Shown here: piece after piece, positions 17,425 to 25,305 of the stretch
How positions within the stretch are numbered: position 1 is the stretch's first letter
Layout of the letters: each line of letters opens with the position of its first letter
NCBI GenBank assembly: GCA_002455375.1
Contig: DKKR01000072.1
Location: 48,660 to 86,261 of the forward strand
Direction: 5' to 3'
DNA length: 37,602 bases
DNA from: Bacteroidetes bacterium UBA6661
GTDB taxonomy: Bacteria; Bacteroidota; Bacteroidia; AKYH767-A; OLB10
Notes under the pieces: model-generated
Seen by the model: the letters and a program-made list of their open reading frames with translations, nothing else
The model's database searches: none
What the model was told of the DNA's origin: nothing
Translations under genes and position numbers: made by a program

Positions 17425-18987
17425 ATGGCTGAAAAAGATAGTATCCCAAAAATTCAAACCGATTCCCATATTGAAGTAAAGCAGGTTTATACATCGTGCA
17501 AACCAATGAACGAACTGCCTGCAAAGTTTCCATTTACACGTGGTGTACAGGCCGATATGTACAGAAGCAAACTATGGACCATGCGGCAATATGCAGGATT
17601 TTCTACTGCGGAAGAATCTAATAAACGTTATCACTATCTGCTCAATCAGGGCACAACCGGTTTGTCAGTTGCTTTTGATTTGCCAACACAAATTGGCTAC
17701 GACTCAGACCATGAACTTTCAGAAGGTGAAGTAGGAAAGTCCGGAGTGGCTATTGACTCATTGCGCGACATGGAAGTGTTGTTTGACGGTATTCAGTTGC
17801 AGAACATCACAACATCAATGACCATCAATTCAACAGCTGCTGTTTTGTTGAGTATGTACATTGCCCTGGCAAAAAAACAAGGTGCAGACCTTTCTAAAAT
17901 TTCTGGAACTATACAAAATGATATTCTGAAAGAGTATGCAGCACGAGGCACCTACATATATCCGCCTAAGCCAAGCATGCGCATCATCACCGATATTTTT
18001 GATTTCTGCAGTCGTGAAGTTCCAAAGTGGAATACCATTTCTGTTTCCGGTTATCATATTCGCGAAGCAGGAAGTACTGCTGTGCAGGAATTGGCATTTA
18101 CTTTATCAGATGGCAAAGCCTACCTCAAAGCAGCTATCGAAGCAGGATTGGATATAAATATTTTTGCGAAACGAATTTCTTTCTTCTTCAATGCACACAA
18201 TAATTTCTTTGAAGAGATAGCCAAGTTTCGTGCAGCACGAAGAATGTGGGCAGCTATCACCAAAGAACTTGGTGCCACTGACCCAAAGGCTATGATGCTG
18301 CGTTTTCATACACAAACCGGAGGCAGTACATTAACGGCACAGCAACCACAAAACAATATTATGCGGGTAACCATGCAGGCACTTAGTGCAGTCCTCGGTG
18401 GAACCCAATCATTGCACACCAATGGTTTTGATGAGGCACTGTCGCTGCCAACTGAAAATGCTGCACGCATTGCATTGCGCACACAACAGCTGATTGCCTA
18501 TGAAAGCGGTGTCACTCAAACAGTAGATCCTCTTGGTGGTTCTTTTTATATTGAATCTCTTACTGATGAAGTAGAAGCTAAGGCTTGGGATTACATCAGA
18601 AAAATTGATAATATGGGAGGTGCTGTTGCAGCTATTGAAGCAGGATATATTCAGAATGAAATTGCAGAGTCGTCTTATAATTATCAAAATGCGATTCAAA
18701 CAGGTGAAAAAGTTATTGTTGGGGTTAATAAGTTTCAGGTTGAAGAACCGGTCTTTGATGATATTTTTTCTGTTGATGATACCATCAGAAAAGTACAAGT
18801 GCAGAAGCTTGTACAACTGCGCTCAGAGAGAAATAATGAACAGGTAGGTCAGGCATTAAACAACTTGGAAACAGCCGCTAAAGATAATACCAACCTGATG
18901 CCTTTTATTATTCAGTGTGTTGAGCATTATGCAACTCTTGGCGAAATTTCTGATGCATTGAGGAAAGTGTTTGGCGAGTATAGATAA
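17425..18987 (+). CDS. Methylmalonyl-CoA mutase, catalytic (TIM-barrel) subunit without B12 domain
   Basis: A 520-residue subunit for the B12-dependent interconversion of succinyl-CoA and methylmalonyl-CoA. It has FPFTRGVQADMYRSKLWTMR, QYAGFSTAEESNKRY, VAFDLPTQIGYDSDHE, SISGYH-like VSGYHIREAGS and RFHTQTGGSTLTAQQPQNN. Lining up by spacing with the Propionibacterium enzyme (Tyr89, Arg207, His244) gives Y56, R174 and H211, with identical distances of 118 and 155. Tyr plus Arg at these places is the methylmalonyl-CoA pattern; isobutyryl-CoA mutases have Phe and Gln. The cobalamin-binding domain is absent, as in split archaeal-type and IcmA-type enzymes, so a separate small subunit must be encoded elsewhere. 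Confidence 0.93.
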   Translation: MAEKDSIPKIQTDSHIEVKQVYTSCKPMNELPAKFPFTRGVQADMYRSKLWTMRQYAGFSTAEESNKRYHYLLNQGTTGLSVAFDLPTQIGYDSDHELSEGEVGKSGVAIDSLRDMEVLFDGIQLQNITTSMTINSTAAVLLSMYIALAKKQGADLSKISGTIQNDILKEYAARGTYIYPPKPSMRIITDIFDFCSREVPKWNTISVSGYHIREAGSTAVQELAFTLSDGKAYLKAAIEAGLDINIFAKRISFFFNAHNNFFEEIAKFRAARRMWAAITKELGATDPKAMMLRFHTQTGGSTLTAQQPQNNIMRVTMQALSAVLGGTQSLHTNGFDEALSLPTENAARIALRTQQLIAYESGVTQTVDPLGGSFYIESLTDEVEAKAWDYIRKIDNMGGAVAAIEAGYIQNEIAESSYNYQNAIQTGEKVIVGVNKFQVEEPVFDDIFSVDDTIRKVQVQKLVQLRSERNNEQVGQALNNLETAAKDNTNLMPFIIQCVEHYATLGEISDALRKVFGEYR

Positions 18988-19077
18988 TGTTGTTTAATTA
19001 ACAGAATTTGCTGGTTGATGTGACAATTCGATTCTTAGAAAAGTGATTTTTCTCATAAATCATATTTGCCAATGTAC

Positions 19078-19085
19078 TAATTTTG
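19078..19085 (+). promoter_or_regulatory. -7 promoter box for the putative copper locus
   Basis: TAATTTTG is a perfect TAnnTTTG match ending five bases before the GTG at 19091. This predicts a transcript starting near that GTG, i.e. nearly leaderless. It is the only strong box between the mutase gene and the MbnP/MbnH block, so it may drive the whole block. Confidence 0.45.
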
Positions 19086-19090
19086 CAATT

Positions 19091-19459
19091 GTGAAAAGAG
19101 CCATTTTATTTATTCTTACATCTGCTTTTCTTTGTAGTATATTCTGTCAAAGCTTAATTTTTGCGCACTATTTTTTCAATAGAACATATTACGCTACGGT
19201 ATTGTGCGAAAATAAGTCCAAGAAGGAAATGCATTGTAATGGTCATTGTCGATTAGCAAAAGAACTAAAACAGCAAGAAAAATCGGCAGAAATTCCATTT
19301 ACTTCATTTAAAGAGAAAAATGAAATTGTGCAGTATTTTGAATTAGAAGAACCTTTTAGCTTCTCTGAATTTTTTACCGATCAAATTTTCGTGGTTTTTA
19401 AACCATTTTTAGAACCTGAAGGATATTTTCAGACCATATTCCATCCACCAGCTGTATAA
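19091..19459 (+). CDS. Small Cys-containing membrane/secreted protein, conserved in Bacteroidota
   Basis: A 122-residue protein starting at GTG 19091, whose first 25 residues (AILFILTSAFLCSIFCQSLI) form a signal peptide or membrane helix. It contains TYYATVLCENKSKKEMHCNG followed by HCRLAKELKQQEK, giving a C-x8-C-x3-C pattern with nearby His residues. I recall similar small Bacteroidota proteins with a CEN+...HCNGKC motif near metal-transport genes; their function is not established. A start at GTG 19043 would add 16 residues and bury the signal sequence, so 19091 is preferred. It leads a same-strand series of a barrel protein, two MbnP proteins and a diheme enzyme; a metal-binding role is an inference from Cys/His content and context. 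Confidence 0.65.
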   Translation: MKRAILFILTSAFLCSIFCQSLIFAHYFFNRTYYATVLCENKSKKEMHCNGHCRLAKELKQQEKSAEIPFTSFKEKNEIVQYFELEEPFSFSEFFTDQIFVVFKPFLEPEGYFQTIFHPPAV

Positions 19460-19537
19460 TTTATTCTTCAATTTTTTATTTCGAAACCTCAGCAATAGGC
19501 TGATGGCTTCTTAAGTTGAATACATAAATTATTAATT

Positions 19538-20500
19538 ATGAGAAAAATAGTATTTATATTATTGGCTCTAATACCATATTATGCACAGTCATGTGACTTT
19601 TGCAATGGCTATCTAGGGTTAAATCCGCATTTCAAAAAGAACAGTGTTTCAATAAGAAACCAAAGTAGGTTCTTCAAGGGAACCGAAATGTCGGCAACAG
19701 AACTTGATGGCATGGGATTATCCAAAAAAGATTTTTTTGAAACCAGGGTTAACTATGAGCTATTTGCACAATATTACCCCACCCAAAAACTACAACTTAT
19801 TTTATCTGTACCCTATGTATTTAACCGTGATGGTATGAGTGATAAAGCAGCACATGCTATGGGTGTGACACATCATAATTTAAACCATGAATCAAAAGAA
19901 GCCACAAATACCTATCAAGGTATTGGTGATGTAGTGTTGGTTTCACACTATCAAGTATTCAATATAAACTCTACAGAAGAAGATAAAGTCGGTCAACGAT
20001 TGATGGTGGGTCCGGGTATAAAATTACCTACCGGAATTTGTGATGTTCCCGAAGGTAGCGAATCACATACTTTTGTACACCAACCTGGAACAGGTAGCTG
20101 GGATCCTATGATAAGTATGATATATCTTGTGAAGTACAAACGTTCAGGTTTAATGGCAAACCTATCATATATGGTTACAACAAAAAACAAACAAAACTTT
20201 CGCTCTGGAAATAAACTAAATACTAATGTTACAGGTTTTTATCAGATTACTTCTAAAAGGTTTAACATCTATCCTAACATCGGATTTTACTGGGAGTATG
20301 CAGCCAAAGATATTTACTTGAGTGAAAAACAAGGAAACAGTGGTGGTAACATTTCTTACCTGCATAACGGAATAGACATCTATTATAAACGATTTGCTCT
20401 GAATACTGCATTTCAGCTACCAATACTCAAAACACTCAATGGAAATCAGGCAGAAATTTCTTTTAAAGTACTAACAGGCTTTTCTTTTACATTTAACTAA
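19538..20500 (+). CDS. Putative outer-membrane beta-barrel transporter with N-terminal CxxC
   Basis: A 320-residue protein with a signal peptide (IVFILLALIPYYAQS) and a mature start SCDFCNGYLGLNPHF, so a CxxC pair lies right at the mature N-terminus. The rest alternates polar and hydrophobic residues in many short strands and ends in an aromatic residue two from the C-terminus (SFTFN), as barrel proteins often do. It has His-rich stretches such as MGVTHHNLNHES and SESHTFVHQPG, possible metal ligands. It resembles Bacteroidota proteins loosely annotated 'transporter', often found beside MbnP-family genes. A role in passing copper or a copper chelate across the outer membrane is inferred from the neighbours only. 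Confidence 0.65.
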   Translation: MRKIVFILLALIPYYAQSCDFCNGYLGLNPHFKKNSVSIRNQSRFFKGTEMSATELDGMGLSKKDFFETRVNYELFAQYYPTQKLQLILSVPYVFNRDGMSDKAAHAMGVTHHNLNHESKEATNTYQGIGDVVLVSHYQVFNINSTEEDKVGQRLMVGPGIKLPTGICDVPEGSESHTFVHQPGTGSWDPMISMIYLVKYKRSGLMANLSYMVTTKNKQNFRSGNKLNTNVTGFYQITSKRFNIYPNIGFYWEYAAKDIYLSEKQGNSGGNISYLHNGIDIYYKRFALNTAFQLPILKTLNGNQAEISFKVLTGFSFTFN

Positions 20501-20527
20501 AAAAATAACGAATAATAAAATAAAAAA

Positions 20528-21280
20528 ATGAAAAAAAATACAACAATAATTGCTGTAATTGCAATTGCAATAATAGGGTTTTGCATTTCCGGATGTAAAA
20601 AAGATAAAGACAACGAACCAACTGAGCGAGAGCTGTCTTTTCATCTACACACCTTGGTTGGAAACACGATTGCTAACTATAATGATGTTTTTTCTGACAA
20701 TACAGGAAGAAAATTTAAAATAGATGATTGCCGATTCTATATCAGCAACATTGTACTCATTAAAGATGACGGAACAGATTATCCACTGACAAATGTGGTG
20801 CTGCTGGCCAACCCTAACGTTCAGGAGTACAACCTCGGAAAAGTACCAGTAGGAAAGTACAAAGGATTTCGTTTTCTGATGGGATTAGATTCTGTTACCA
20901 ATCATGCTGATCCTGCCTCCTATCCTTCAACTAATCCTTTGAGCTATCAGAACCCAACAATACACTGGGGTTGGAACAATGGCTACATCTTCATGGAGTT
21001 TCAAGGAAAATTCGACTCCACTTTTGCTGCCAATGGCACACCGGATGCCGATTTCTTCTACCATGTAGGCATGGATAACCTAAAACGTACTATTGATTTT
21101 AGTGCATCAGCCTTTGAAGTTTCTTCAAATAGCGATTACGAAATAGGCATTCTTTTCGACCTGAAAAAAGTTCTCAATAATGTGGATATGCGCACAGAGT
21201 TTGGTACACATACAATGGATAATATGCCACTGGCTGTAAAAATTGCCAACAACTGGCAAGGTGCTTACAGCATTGAATAA
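20528..21280 (+). CDS. mbnP: MbnP-family lipoprotein (copy 1)
   Basis: A 250-residue lipoprotein: signal peptide with lipobox ISGC (C23) followed by KKDKD. The rest is an MbnP-type domain: ELSFHLHTLVGNT, FKIDDCRFYISNIVLIKDDG, VPVGKYKGFRFLMGLDSVTN, HADPA, and the key IHWGWNNGYIFMEFQG (W147 and W149), ending THTMDNMPLAVKIANNW. In methanotrophs MbnP is a periplasmic copper-associated protein in which one tryptophan is turned into kynurenine by the diheme enzyme MbnH; both are often found outside methanobactin operons. An MbnH-type gene lies two genes downstream. Conserved His at 126, 146 and 228 could bind metal. Which tryptophan is modified here is unknown. Confidence 0.85.
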   Translation: MKKNTTIIAVIAIAIIGFCISGCKKDKDNEPTERELSFHLHTLVGNTIANYNDVFSDNTGRKFKIDDCRFYISNIVLIKDDGTDYPLTNVVLLANPNVQEYNLGKVPVGKYKGFRFLMGLDSVTNHADPASYPSTNPLSYQNPTIHWGWNNGYIFMEFQGKFDSTFAANGTPDADFFYHVGMDNLKRTIDFSASAFEVSSNSDYEIGILFDLKKVLNNVDMRTEFGTHTMDNMPLAVKIANNWQGAYSIE

Positions 21281-21285
21281 TTTGC

Positions 21286-21293
21286 TATCTTCG
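21286..21293 (+). promoter_or_regulatory. Possible internal -7 box before mbnP copy 2
   Basis: TATCTTCG, identical to the box at 11205-11212, lies 19 bases before the ATG at 21313 in the short gap between the two mbnP copies. It could give mbnP2 and the diheme gene their own transcript. Confidence 0.35.
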
Positions 21294-21312
21294 GGGTAGA
21301 AAATTTTATATC

Positions 21313-22077
21313 ATGAATATTTTGAGATTCGTATTTTTTGCTGCTGTTGCAGGTTTGATTTTCTCTCTTAGCTCTTGCAAAAAAGATGATTCGTCCGACA
21401 ATCAAATTCCGAACACAGATACTATCGGAGAACTTAGCTTTAACTTAAAGCAATATGTTGGCAACAATAGAATTGCTTACAATCAGGTGTACAGTGATAC
21501 CTCCGGAAGACAGTTTAAAATTACCAACCTGCGCTATTATATTTCAAATATTGTTTTATTAAAAGCAAACGGTCAGGAGTTGCCCCTTAGTGGAAAAGTG
21601 CTTTTGGTTGACAATGAAACAGAACAATATTCATTGGGTGAAATTCCTGTAGGAGATTATTCGGGTTTGCGATTTATGGTTGGTATTGATTCTGCTACCA
21701 ATCACCTTGACCCTGCATTGTATGATGCTTCTAATCCGTTAAGCTATCAGCCTGTAAGCATGCATTGGGGTTGGAACTTTGGCTATATTTTTATGAAGGT
21801 TGAAGGCAATGTAGATACAGATACTATTCCTACCGGAAATTTAAATGGAATTATTTCGTATGATATTGGAAGTGATCCAATGGTACGGGTGATAAATTTT
21901 AATCATATTTTTTCTGTAAATGGCAATACCAATACCATAAACATTAAATTTAATCTGCTTAAAATGCTAAGCGGTATAGATTTGGCAACAGAAAGTATTA
22001 CGCACACCAATCCAGGCAGGGATTTAGCAGAAAGGATAGCAAATAACTGGCTTAATTCTTTCACCATTGAACCATGA
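21313..22077 (+). CDS. mbnP: MbnP-family lipoprotein (copy 2)
   Basis: A 254-residue lipoprotein with lipobox LSSC (C22) and KKDDS after it. It is colinear with the upstream copy: ELSFNLKQYVGNN, FKITNLRYYISNIVLLKANG, IPVGDYSGLRFMVGIDSATN, HLDPA, then MHWGWNFGYIFMKVEG (W152 and W154), and a related C-terminus ending LAERIANNWLNSFTIE. Many positions differ, so the duplication is old rather than recent. The stop codon overlaps the ATG of the diheme enzyme gene (ATGA), making this copy the translationally coupled partner and the best candidate substrate. Confidence 0.85.
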   Translation: MNILRFVFFAAVAGLIFSLSSCKKDDSSDNQIPNTDTIGELSFNLKQYVGNNRIAYNQVYSDTSGRQFKITNLRYYISNIVLLKANGQELPLSGKVLLVDNETEQYSLGEIPVGDYSGLRFMVGIDSATNHLDPALYDASNPLSYQPVSMHWGWNFGYIFMKVEGNVDTDTIPTGNLNGIISYDIGSDPMVRVINFNHIFSVNGNTNTINIKFNLLKMLSGIDLATESITHTNPGRDLAERIANNWLNSFTIEP

Positions 22078-23084
22078 TTAAAAAACAGAAGTCTAAATTT
22101 TTTATTATTTCAATTTTTGTTTTTTGGATAATAGGCTTTACAGCTTGTCGTAAAGATGATGCCATTGACACAGGAAATGAGGTACTCGAACTGCAAGTAC
22201 CATTAGGATTTCCATATCCTCACATACCTGAAGATAATCAACCTACAAAAAACAGAATTGCATTAGGCAAGATGTTGTTTTTTGATCCCATACTATCACG
22301 TGACAGTAGTATTTCATGTTCAAGCTGTCATCATGCCGATAAAAAATTTACAGATGGACTTGCTGTTGCAGAGGGCATTGACGGACGAAAAACTTTGCGT
22401 AATTCAATGACCATACTCAACGCTGCATATCAACCCAATATGTTTTGGGATGGAGGTTCACCGACATTAGAAACACAAGTGTCTGCACCCATAGAAGCGC
22501 ATGAAGAGATGGATTTTAATGTGATGAAAGTTGTTGAACGTTTAAATAATCATGCTGTATATCCTGACTTGTTTAGAAAAGCATATAACAGTGGCCCATC
22601 TGCATTTACGCTTACAAGAGCCATTGCAAATTTTGAACGTTCATTGTTTACAGGAAAATCAAAGTATGATGAGTATCAGTATGAGAAAAAAAGTGATGCT
22701 TTGTCAGCTTCAGAAAAAAGAGGTATGGATTTGTTTTTTGGTGAGCGGGCAGAGTGCTTCCATTGTCATGGTGGATTTAATTTTACTGATTTTAGCTTTA
22801 AGAACAACGGACTTTACGAAGTGTATGCAGATTCGGGCAGGGCTCGTATAACAACCTTGCATGATGATGTGGGAGAATTTAAAGTGCCATCACTTCGCAA
22901 TGTGGCACTGACAGCACCCTATATGCACGATGGCAGCATGATTACGCTTGAAGAAGTTGTGGAACATTATAATTCAGGGGGCAAACCAAATTTTAATAAA
23001 AGTTTCCTCATCAGACCATTGAACCTTACTGCACAGGAAAAAGAAGACCTGGTAAATTTTCTAAAAGTATTAACAGATCAATAA
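22074..23084 (+). CDS. mbnH: MbnH/MauG-like diheme cytochrome c peroxidase-family lipoprotein
   Basis: A 336-residue lipoprotein (lipobox FTAC, C25) with two c-heme sites, CSSCH (82-86) and CFHCH (228-232), in the two-domain layout of bacterial diheme peroxidases. FFDPILSRDSSISC, FTDGLAVAEGIDGRKTLRNS and FWDGG (W125, the likely inter-heme Trp) are typical. At PYMHDGSMITLEEVVEHYNS, lining up with Pseudomonas peroxidase PYFHDG...ETM puts Y299 where that enzyme has its Met heme ligand; Tyr at this place is the MauG/MbnH pattern, linked to high-valent protein oxidation rather than peroxide removal. Coupled by a 4-base overlap to mbnP copy 2. It probably oxidises a tryptophan of one or both MbnP proteins. 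Confidence 0.85.
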   Translation: MIKKQKSKFFIISIFVFWIIGFTACRKDDAIDTGNEVLELQVPLGFPYPHIPEDNQPTKNRIALGKMLFFDPILSRDSSISCSSCHHADKKFTDGLAVAEGIDGRKTLRNSMTILNAAYQPNMFWDGGSPTLETQVSAPIEAHEEMDFNVMKVVERLNNHAVYPDLFRKAYNSGPSAFTLTRAIANFERSLFTGKSKYDEYQYEKKSDALSASEKRGMDLFFGERAECFHCHGGFNFTDFSFKNNGLYEVYADSGRARITTLHDDVGEFKVPSLRNVALTAPYMHDGSMITLEEVVEHYNSGGKPNFNKSFLIRPLNLTAQEKEDLVNFLKVLTDQ

Positions 23085-23094
23085 TTTATTTGAA

Positions 23095-23508
23095 ATGAAA
23101 AACATCTCTAAACTCATCGCATTAAGTTTTCTTTTATTCTCCATTGTATCATGCGAAAAAGATGATGGCTGTGATGGAGGAACAGGAGGAAAAAATTCTT
23201 TAAAAGTTTATTTAAAGCATCATTCAAAAATTATTCCGCCACAATCAAACTATCCGGATACACTTTTTATTAAGTACGGCAGTAGCGATCTTCCGGGTAC
23301 CGCTCTCTCTGACTTTGATAACTATGTCGTAAACAGCGATACTTCTGTTGACTTCCTGACCGTTCCAAACTTAAAATGCGGAGATTATTACCTGTATGGT
23401 GTAGGTTGGGATGCAGCTATTTCTCAGCGTGTAAAAGGAGGAGTGCCGGTAACCATTCCTGACAATGATGCAGAGGTGACTGTTAATGTACCGGTAACAG
23501 AAGACTAA
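23095..23508 (+). CDS. Small lipoprotein of unknown function
   Basis: A 137-residue protein with a lipoprotein signal (lipobox SIVSC, C20) followed by EKDDGCDGGTGG. The body reads as a compact beta fold (SLKVYLKHHSKIIPP, FLTVPNLKCGDYYLYGVGWD, DAEVTVNVPVTED), somewhat like a transthyretin- or Ig-like domain. It begins only 10 bases after the diheme gene and is the last gene of the block. Three Cys and a HH pair may be relevant to metal, but I do not recognise the family. The nadE gene converges from the other side with 11 bases between them. Confidence 0.7.
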   Translation: MKNISKLIALSFLLFSIVSCEKDDGCDGGTGGKNSLKVYLKHHSKIIPPQSNYPDTLFIKYGSSDLPGTALSDFDNYVVNSDTSVDFLTVPNLKCGDYYLYGVGWDAAISQRVKGGVPVTIPDNDAEVTVNVPVTED

Positions 23509-23519
23509 GACGTATTTTT

Positions 23520-25145
23520 TTAAGAAAGATATTTCCCTACAATGGGCATGCGTCTTCCTAAGCCAAATGCTTTAGAAGAAATCCGCAATACAGGTGATAA
23601 TTGTTTGCGTTTATATTCATTTCGGTTAACCATACTCAAAATTCGGTTAACCATTGTTTCATCATGTCCACCTTTAATAATTTCTCTAGGGCCTTTACGC
23701 AGTTCAATATATTCAAATAAAATTTTATCGAGTATATCGTAAGGTGGCAAAGAGTCACTATCTTTTTGTCCCGGGCGCAATTCTGCACTTGGTGCCTTAC
23801 TTAAAATATTTTCAGGAATGATTTCCTTATCTCGGTTGATATAATTGCACAGTTCATAAACTTCTGTTTTATACAAATCACCAATCACGCTCAGCCCGCC
23901 ACACATGTCGCCATACAAAGTTCCATAGCCAACGGCAAGTTCACTTTTATTACTTGTGTTTAAAAGTATCGGGCCAAATTTATTACTCAGTGCCATCAGC
24001 AAGGTTCCACGTATGCGTGCCTGAATGTTTTCTTCTGTAACATCAAAAGGCTTATCACCAAATAAAGGTTTAAGTGTTTTCAAAAATGTTTCATACAATG
24101 GATTTATTTCCATTTTATCAACTTTGATGTTAAGATTTTGACAAAGTTGTTCAGAGTCTGAGATTGAATGTCCGCTTGAAAAAGCAGAAGGCAACATAAC
24201 AGGCAAAATATTTTCTGCACCCAAAGCATCGGCAGCCAACACTGTAACAATGGCACTGTCAACACCGCCTGACAAACCCAGTATGGCTTTTTTAAATCCC
24301 ATCTTAGAAAAATAATCTCTTATCCCCATCAATAATGCCTGATAGATCAATTCATATTTTTCGGTTTGCTTTTCATCCACAGGCGAAGTGTTTGCTGTAT
24401 TCAGATAAATAATTTCTTCTTTAAAGTAAGGGCCTTCATGCACCAATCTGCCTTTGGCATCATAGGCTAATGAACCGCCATCAAAAATAATTTCGGTTTG
24501 TGCTCCAACATGGTTGACATATAGCAATGGAATTTTATATTGATTTACATTTCGCTGTAAAATTGCTTTCCGCTGATGCGCATGTTTGTAATCAAATGGC
24601 GAAGCTGCAATGTTGATGATGAAAGAAGGTTTTTCTTTTATCAACTCTTCCATTGGAGAATGTATGTAGAGTGGATCGTCTTCAACATTCCACAAATCTT
24701 CGCAAATGGTTAAAGCAATTTTTTCTCCGTTGAGTTCAATACATTGAAATATTCTGCCGGATTCGAAATAGCGGTACTCATCAAAAACATCGTAAGTTGG
24801 TAATAATGCTTTATGAATAACTGACTGCACCTTACCTTGATGAATAAACCAAGCTGAGTTAAACAAGCTTTTTCCTTCGGGGACGGCATTGCGCGATGGG
24901 CAACCTACAATAACTGCAATATTCTGACTGTGTGCTGCAATTTTTTCAATGCTGTTATAACAGCGGTTGATGAAATCATCAAACTCCAGAAAGTCAAGTG
25001 GAGGGTATGCCGTAATTGCAAGTTCAGGAAATACAATCAGTGCTGCACCGGATTTTTCGGCTTGTTTGATTGCCTCAATAATTTTTGTGGTGTTGTTCTC
25101 AAAGTTGCCCACATGAAAGTTGAGTTGGGCAAGTGCAATGCGCAT
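23520..25145 (-). CDS. nadE: Glutamine-hydrolysing NAD+ synthetase
   Basis: A 541-residue two-domain enzyme that makes NAD+ from deamido-NAD+, ATP and glutamine. The N-terminal nitrilase-like glutaminase has the full triad: E41 in VFPELAITAYPP, K112 in HKALLPTYDVFDE, and C148 in LTICEDLW. The C-terminal synthetase has the ATP pyrophosphatase loop LGLSGGVDSAIV (about 289-300), NIQARIRGTLLMALSN, and TSNKSELAVGYGTLYGD. Length is typical of the fused type. A perfect -7 box lies 18 bases upstream of the start. Confidence 0.96.
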   Translation of the reverse strand: MRIALAQLNFHVGNFENNTTKIIEAIKQAEKSGAALIVFPELAITAYPPLDFLEFDDFINRCYNSIEKIAAHSQNIAVIVGCPSRNAVPEGKSLFNSAWFIHQGKVQSVIHKALLPTYDVFDEYRYFESGRIFQCIELNGEKIALTICEDLWNVEDDPLYIHSPMEELIKEKPSFIINIAASPFDYKHAHQRKAILQRNVNQYKIPLLYVNHVGAQTEIIFDGGSLAYDAKGRLVHEGPYFKEEIIYLNTANTSPVDEKQTEKYELIYQALLMGIRDYFSKMGFKKAILGLSGGVDSAIVTVLAADALGAENILPVMLPSAFSSGHSISDSEQLCQNLNIKVDKMEINPLYETFLKTLKPLFGDKPFDVTEENIQARIRGTLLMALSNKFGPILLNTSNKSELAVGYGTLYGDMCGGLSVIGDLYKTEVYELCNYINRDKEIIPENILSKAPSAELRPGQKDSDSLPPYDILDKILFEYIELRKGPREIIKGGHDETMVNRILSMVNRNEYKRKQLSPVLRISSKAFGLGRRMPIVGKYLS

Positions 25146-25162
25146 ATTTAGAAATTATCAGG

Positions 25163-25170
25163 CAAAGGTA
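25163..25170 (-). promoter_or_regulatory. -7 promoter box for nadE
   Basis: On the minus strand the octamer is TACCTTTG, a perfect TAnnTTTG match followed by C, placed 18 bases before the nadE ATG, so the leader would be about 10 bases. Confidence 0.5.
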
Positions 25171-25257
25171 TATTTATATGAATAATGTTGCCTTGTCTTT
25201 CTTAATAATCTTTTTCTAAAGTAATCTAATCTTCAAGGTATGACATAGCTCAAATAT

Positions 25258-25285
25258 AAAAAGCTACCCTTTGAGGTAGCTTTTT
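25258..25285. terminator. Intrinsic terminator, symmetric
   Basis: An 11-bp perfect stem (AAAAAGCTACC at 25258-25268 with GGTAGCTTTTT at 25275-25285) and a 6-base loop. On the minus strand it lies just past the 3' end of the outer-membrane barrel gene and ends in a T run. It separates that gene from nadE. Confidence 0.88.
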
Positions 25286-25305
25286 ATAAAATTTCTATTT
25301 ATTAC

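Noticed and set aside
18409..18816. Minus-strand open frame of 135 codons inside the mutase gene
   Set aside because: Antisense to the conserved mutase; composition is Asn/Ile/Phe-rich as expected from reverse reading of an AT-rich gene.
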